Assembly (NCBI GenBank): GCA_918807975.1
Contig: OU964918.1
Span: forward strand, 23,048,477 to 23,112,476
DNA: 64,000 nucleotides
DNA from: Aplidium turbinatum
Lineage: Eukaryota; Chordata; Ascidiacea; Aplousobranchia; Polyclinidae
Reading direction: 5' to 3'
Shown piece after piece: positions 59,386 through 64,000 of this stretch. The notes under the pieces are model-generated. The model searched no databases. It had not been told where the DNA came from and saw only the letters and a program-made list of their open reading frames with translations. A program made the translations under genes and the position numbers. The first letter of the stretch is position 1; every line of letters starts with the position of its first letter.

Positions 59386-60746
59386 GTAAGTTATTTGTTT
59401 TTGATACTTAAGACCATGCCTGGTAGAAAAAGGTTTTCAGTGAGTGGACTGGTATACGGAGAAGCCAGTATTCAGTACCTCTATTTACACAAGTGAGTAT
59501 CTGCATTTTAAAGTAATGCGCTTCCATTACAATATGTCAACAGAGTGGCACCACCGCTACTCGCCCCCACTCCACCTGTCATGAAAAGTAATGCTTTACT
59601 GCTAGGACCAAAAGTAGCAGTGTAGCACGTCTTAAACTGACTCAGGAAAACTCCATTCAAGAAACACCTTGTGAAGTCAAAATGACTTTGAAAACATATC
59701 ACCTTTCAGTACCATATTTGTTAACAGGTACATGTTGCTTTTCAAAATAAGTTCTAGGTGAAATTTGATTCTTATGCTGCAGTGTTTCAATCAAAAATTT
59801 CTGAACTTTCCACTTCAAATTGTAAAGTAGCGGGTAGAGAAAGCAAATGCAGCGTAGCTCTGCTACCGCTACATTAGTAAAAAAATAGGTTGCTACGGCA
59901 GCTGCTTCTCTAACAAAAATGTAAGACGCTATTGCTACCAAAAACGCAATATGTTAGTGGTGGTGCTACAAATGTAGCGCGCTACTGCCCACTTTGTTTA
60001 TTTGTTGAATTAGAGGGCTTGTCAAGACATTTCCACCTTCAGAATCAGAAACATAGACCACCTACTGCCACCACAGTGTTACCCTTGAAAGGTTTCAACA
60101 ACGCTGTTATCGAAAGACAATTGAATACCTGAAAATGAGAAGGGCCCAAGTCCACATTTTGGCAAAATGAGTTATACCCACCATCGTAATACTAACGCCT
60201 AGCGCTACCTTATGAGCAAATGAAAGGTCCAAATCCACGCTTTGAAACGTGTTATCGAAGGCAAATAAATTTGTATGATTAGCAGAATGGCCCAAGTCCA
60301 GGACTTTGGCCATTCTTTCATAATAATTTTTTTTATATCTTACATTCTTAGGCCATATACATTCTTGTTCTTAGGCTATTCTTTCATAAATTGATGTTTC
60401 AAAGAATATGATGGGACTCGTTCGAACTAAATCTCGGATCCTTAAGCCTAACGCTCTTCCTACCTTAGAAGCTAGTCAGTGCTATACTAGCCAAGTACCG
60501 ATTAAGGCTGCAAAGAAGCAAGATGTTATCAAACTGAAAAAATACTTGCGCCAAGAGACATTATAGACCAACTCGTTACAACGGACGATGCATTCTTTGA
60601 TGCACAAAACTCAGATTATGGAAGCTAGAGTTACTTTTTACACAAACTGCTTTTATCTTAAGCAATGAACTGAATAACTGCTTTTACTGTACATAACAAA
60701 AGTCTCAGATTTCTTTCATGATGAATGTATTTTGATATGACAATGG
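59386..60746. other. Downstream intron sequence with a repeated short motif
   Basis: There is no gene. A 150-bp block at 60130-60310 has GGGCCCAAGTCCACATTTTG at one side and TGGCCCAAGTCCAGGACTTT at the other, and a related GGGTCCAAGTCCAGTG is at 61068. Their meaning is unknown. Confidence 0.45.
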
Positions 60747-60754
60747 AGCAAGGT

Positions 60755-60993
60755 CAGTGGCGTACCTAGAGAGAGCACCTCCCCAACCCCCTCCCCTCGT
60801 TGGCTTTTGTCACTGCATCTTCAGCTAAGAAACGCTCCGTTTTTTGTCCCAAAAAAGTTGTTTTTCAAAACAAAAAAAGGTCTTCAACCTCGAGAGGGGG
60901 CCCTTAAACGTGGGGCTCTTTATGTGTGGGCCCCCCTGCGACTGCAGGTCCCCCTGCGACTGCAGGAATTGCAGGGGGGTTACTACGCCAGTG
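60755..60993. mobile_element. Small hAT-like MITE
   Basis: Ends CAGTGGCGTACCTAG and GGTTACTACGCCAGTG form short inverted repeats (GTGGCGTA against TACGCCA). Flanks AGCAAGGT and GGCAAGGT are an 8-bp duplication with one difference. The interior is GC-rich with a doubled CCCCTGCGACTGCAGG. Confidence 0.65.
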
Positions 60994-61329
60994 GGCAAGG
61001 TGCTATCTATCAATATATTTCAGCAAAACACAGTGCATTACAAATTTGTGAGGTCCTGAATATAAGAAGGGTCCAAGTCCAGTGAGTTTGACGATCCGCT
61101 CCGCATAAACTATAAAGCACAGCAACACAGAATACAGTTTTTTTGTTGTCTATTCCCATGATTAACTACCCAGATTAACCAGGCTTTGATATTCTATGCT
61201 GTATAACAAAGTAGTTGTGTTTGTTTTTAGAACAATAACATATTTATTGTAATTTACTGAAATTTTTTTGATAAATTTTTAGTTTTCTCTTGGCGTTTTT
61301 ACATGCGCATCGTGACGTAAGCAAAGTAA

Positions 61330-62170
61330 GTAAGGGTCTGGTAAGTACGAAGTAGTTTTGGCCTTGAAGGAAACCTTGTCAACAATTTTGCTGATGTCCT
61401 CGCCAGAAAGTTTTTCCACTTGTGCTATGACAACTTTTTCAGTACGGTAGTGTGAAATTGGCTACGACGCTGGAGGACACAATTAGTGAAAGCAACAGCT
61501 ACAATTCGTGAAAACAGCACCGAAAAATGTCCGCTGATCGCTAAAGATGCTCTAAAAAAACAAGCAAGTTCGATTTTAGAACGATACTGACAACGGCGTG
61601 CTGGTTTGCAAATGGAATGACAACAGTGTGGTAAATTTATGCTCGAATACGGTTGGAGTTTACCCAACTTCTCAAGCCTCTCGATATTCATCCTCTGAAA
61701 AGAAGTGTGTGCAAATTGAACAACCTTGATTGATCAAGCTCTATAACGAACATATGGGGAGGGAACGTTGATAGAATGGATCAGAACATTTCGAACTATC
61801 GCATCACAATGAGATGTAAAAAATGTTATTCGTGCTTGATTTCATACATGCTCGATATTTCTATCAACAACGCATGGCATCTGCAAGGAATTTGCAATAG
61901 AGACAATTCAATGGATCTGCTTTCTTTTCGAAGATAGGCTATATTGCCAGAATATACTTGTCACAACAACGAAAGCCACCTCAACAAGGGAAGTGGGGCA
62001 AACCACAGAAGGTTTTATCCGATATACGTTACCATGCCTAGGCTAGGAGCATTGGGTGCTAGCCCAGGACAAACAAACTCGATGCGCCTATTGTCATGTA
62101 ATAACTACTGCAAGATGCGAAAAATGTGATGTCGGTCTGCATGTCAAATGCTTCAAGCAATATCATATTT
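61330..62170 (+). pseudogene. piggyBac transposase remnant
   Basis: Plus-strand pieces include NVDRMDQNISNYRITMRCKK then SYMLDISINNAWHLQGIC near 61765-61890, the GGVDxMDQ...W...NAW block of piggyBac enzymes. A C-terminal cysteine-rich segment QTRCAYCHVITTARCEKCDV GLHVKCFKQYH follows near 62073-62172. A possible upstream catalytic piece (DNFF near 61428) is weak. Several stops and frame changes make it inactive. Ends with TTAA were not established. Confidence 0.75.
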
Positions 62171-62559
62171 CCCAATGACTTGTTTCAGTGATGTGTTGCT
62201 TTGCTACTTTTCATGTTCGTATTTTGTGAACTTTCATTTCAATAAAATGGTTGATGACAAAACATTTCCAATATATCACTTTGAGCGATAACAATTAGGC
62301 CTATGTATTACGCACAAGAAACTTGCGTAACTTGATAGCGGATTTGCCTAGCGTCCTATATGTAGGACTTTCTTTTTCTCGACCGGTACTAACATAATTA
62401 CGAAAAAAGTATTTTTGAAATGTTTTTTAGGTCATGATTATGCAATATTAAAATTTTCAAAAAAAAATTTTTTAAGTACTTTCACTTTCGGCACAAATGT
62501 GTTAAATAAATAAAATATGTCAATTTATAAAACATAGCTTTTGAAAAGATAAATCTATA

Positions 62560-63130
62560 GAAGAAATGGATAAAGTGTTGAGAACAGACCAATTGGATAT
62601 TGATCCCAATGAGAAGGAAACAGAATGGGCATGGTAGTATTTGATAAGGGCTTTTGAGACTTTCTTAGTGGTTTCGCCCCAAGAAAAGTTTAAAAAATGT
62701 TGAGTGTTCTATTCATTTATGTGTCTCCACGTGTGTATCGCTTTATTAGCAATTTACCACTTCGTACAAGGAAGCTAAGGTTCAACTTGAACAAATTTTC
62801 GTTCAGCCAAAAAACGAAATCGTTGCTTGTCATGCACTCGCAACTCGAAATTAACACAGTTCCGAAACCATTGCCGCATACTTGCGTGCATTAAAGGAGT
62901 TTTGTAAAGACTGCAATTTTTGTCAAGTCTCAGGAAAGGAATACGAAAATGAATATATTAGATTATTAGAGATGCATTCATAAGAGGAATAGTGGAATAC
63001 CTTAAGTGAGATGACAGATCAAGCAAAATCCTTAGATGCAGCTGTAAAGAATTTACAATCTTATGCACCTCAGAAGCTCAGAACGCTATTAATCAAGCCT
63101 TAAATGCCGCTAAGTGGTGCTTGAATGGCC
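62560..63130 (+). mobile_element. Ty3/Gypsy-type LTR retrotransposon fossil, gag region
   Basis: Virus-kin fossil. The plus strand contains gag-like sequence such as MDKVLRTDQLDIDPNEKETE near 62570 and further capsid-like parts up to about 63110. No LTR, protease or polymerase is seen in the window. It is broken at several points and appears old. Confidence 0.65.
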
Positions 63131-64000
63131 GCTAAGTAGTGCTTGAATGACCACCGAGGCAACCTCCTCAGTCAACCAAGTTTGGCCGCCCGTTTCTTCT
63201 AGCCAATTATTTAATTTCACAATAGAATGATCGTGGATTAACTGTCGAAAATATGTAGTATCAAAGAGTGACGCAGAATCAGGTCAGCGCGTCATTATCA
63301 CCACTGTTGTATCGTGCAGGAACATTTGCTGTTGTATGGGATATATCCAGCTGCGATCACCAGCTGTAAGTCTTGTTTGTAATTCCCGACATTTATTTTA
63401 ACAAAGTGTTAATCCGAAGTGCTAATTTACATAGGCAGGCAATAATGTTGTTTTTATGTCGATTCAATGTTGTCGGACATTGAATCGTTGTTAAAAAGGA
63501 GAACTAGGTTAGTTGACATCTAAGGGCGTCACTTAACATGTGTCTTCATAGTTGAGAAATGTTCCCGCTGTGTGTTAGTGACTTCACACCCCCAATGGTG
63601 ACATCATAATGGTATAAATGGTCAGGTTTTATGAAAGGCGGTATGCAGTGGAATCAATTTATTGAGAAGCGAGCAGTTAAAACAATGTGTTGTCGACAGA
63701 TAGTCCCGCAGTACCGGATTACAATCCCGATAAAGCAGTTATTGCATGGTACAACGATTCTATTGCAGGACGTCGCCCAGACTTCAACAACACTAAGTGA
63801 TCATTTTAGCATTGTTGCAAGTTTAATTCTATTTACTTGTGCTATCGTTATTTTGTATTTTGGCTTCCAAGCACGCAGATTTAGCCACCGAGAAGGAGTT
63901 CCCGGTAGGCCACGATGGCTGCCGACAAAAAAAAAACGAGTTTTAAGGCCTGTATTAATGCCACCTATTCCGAAGAATCAGCCTTGGAACATGTTTCGGA
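63131..64000. other. Window end; nothing recognised except a small inverted repeat
   Basis: GATTCAATGTTGTCGGACATTGAATC at 63463-63488 is a short inverted repeat related to the palindrome at 55612. Otherwise there is no supported gene. The next Tudor exon must lie beyond the window or be too short for me to find. Confidence 0.45.

Noticed and set aside
61283-61325. Possible seventh Tudor exon: AG border, 43 nt, GTAAGTAAG donor, phase-compatible with exon 6
   Set aside because: The encoded residues (FLLAFLHAHRDVSK) do not fit the expected Tudor/nuclease-like continuation, and the segment is next to piggyBac debris. Kept only as a weak possibility.

Overview
The window looks like low-GC, intron-rich DNA from an animal, probably an aquatic invertebrate or invertebrate chordate; the species cannot be fixed from the sequence. 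Pointers are a spliced multi-Tudor gene and a mix of animal transposon families: hAT, Tc1/mariner/pogo, piggyBac, FLYWCH-type Mutator-like (MULE), Jockey-like and RTE-like LINEs, tRNA-derived SINEs, and Ty3/Gypsy and BEL/Pao fossils.

Host gene. I find one supported host gene. Six plus-strand exons lie at 7347-7580, 26034-26317, 37013-37138, 41211-41430, 52099-52194 and 59264-59385. Every junction has AG/GT borders and the codon phases agree across all five introns (0, 2, 2, 0, 0). Together they encode about 360 residues containing two extended Tudor domains, as in germline TDRD/RNF17-type proteins of the piRNA pathway. The gene continues beyond both outermost exons. Only 1082 of 52039 bases are coding; the introns (18.5, 10.7, 4.1, 10.7 and 7.1 kb) are filled with mobile elements.

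Layout. 0.2-3.4 kb: nearly complete minus-strand LINE. 4.7-5.1 kb: foldback element with 16-bp repeat arms around telomere-like sequence. 5.3-7.05 kb: hAT MITE and RTE-like LINE debris. Intron 1: a pogo-like MITE, a hAT with intact target duplication, a 3.9-kb DNA transposon with an open 1010-codon transposase, a TTAA-bounded candidate, and a young Gypsy-type LTR element (18298-24703) that carries five CNBP-like CCHC fingers downstream of its protease and has itself been hit by a 3-kb chimeric palindromic transposon. Intron 2: SINE, RTE-like LINE, a FLYWCH MULE, a 4.4-kb foldback with at least four elements nested in it, and a hAT. Intron 3: BEL/Pao fossil, another minisatellite, a second SINE. 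Intron 4: hAT pieces, a 3-kb foldback with GTGGGCGACGG arms, and a Russian-doll hAT (48714-51887). Intron 5: LINE tails, Tc1/mariner debris and two more members of the TTCGGCGAG foldback family. After exon 6: a small MITE, a piggyBac remnant and a Gypsy gag fossil.

Most notable: the Gypsy element with CNBP-like fingers, the set of foldback elements with different minisatellite arms that may be tied to the MULE through shared architecture, and the fact that a probable piRNA-pathway gene holds this transposon load in its own introns. Target duplications, inverted repeats and splice borders were all read by eye.
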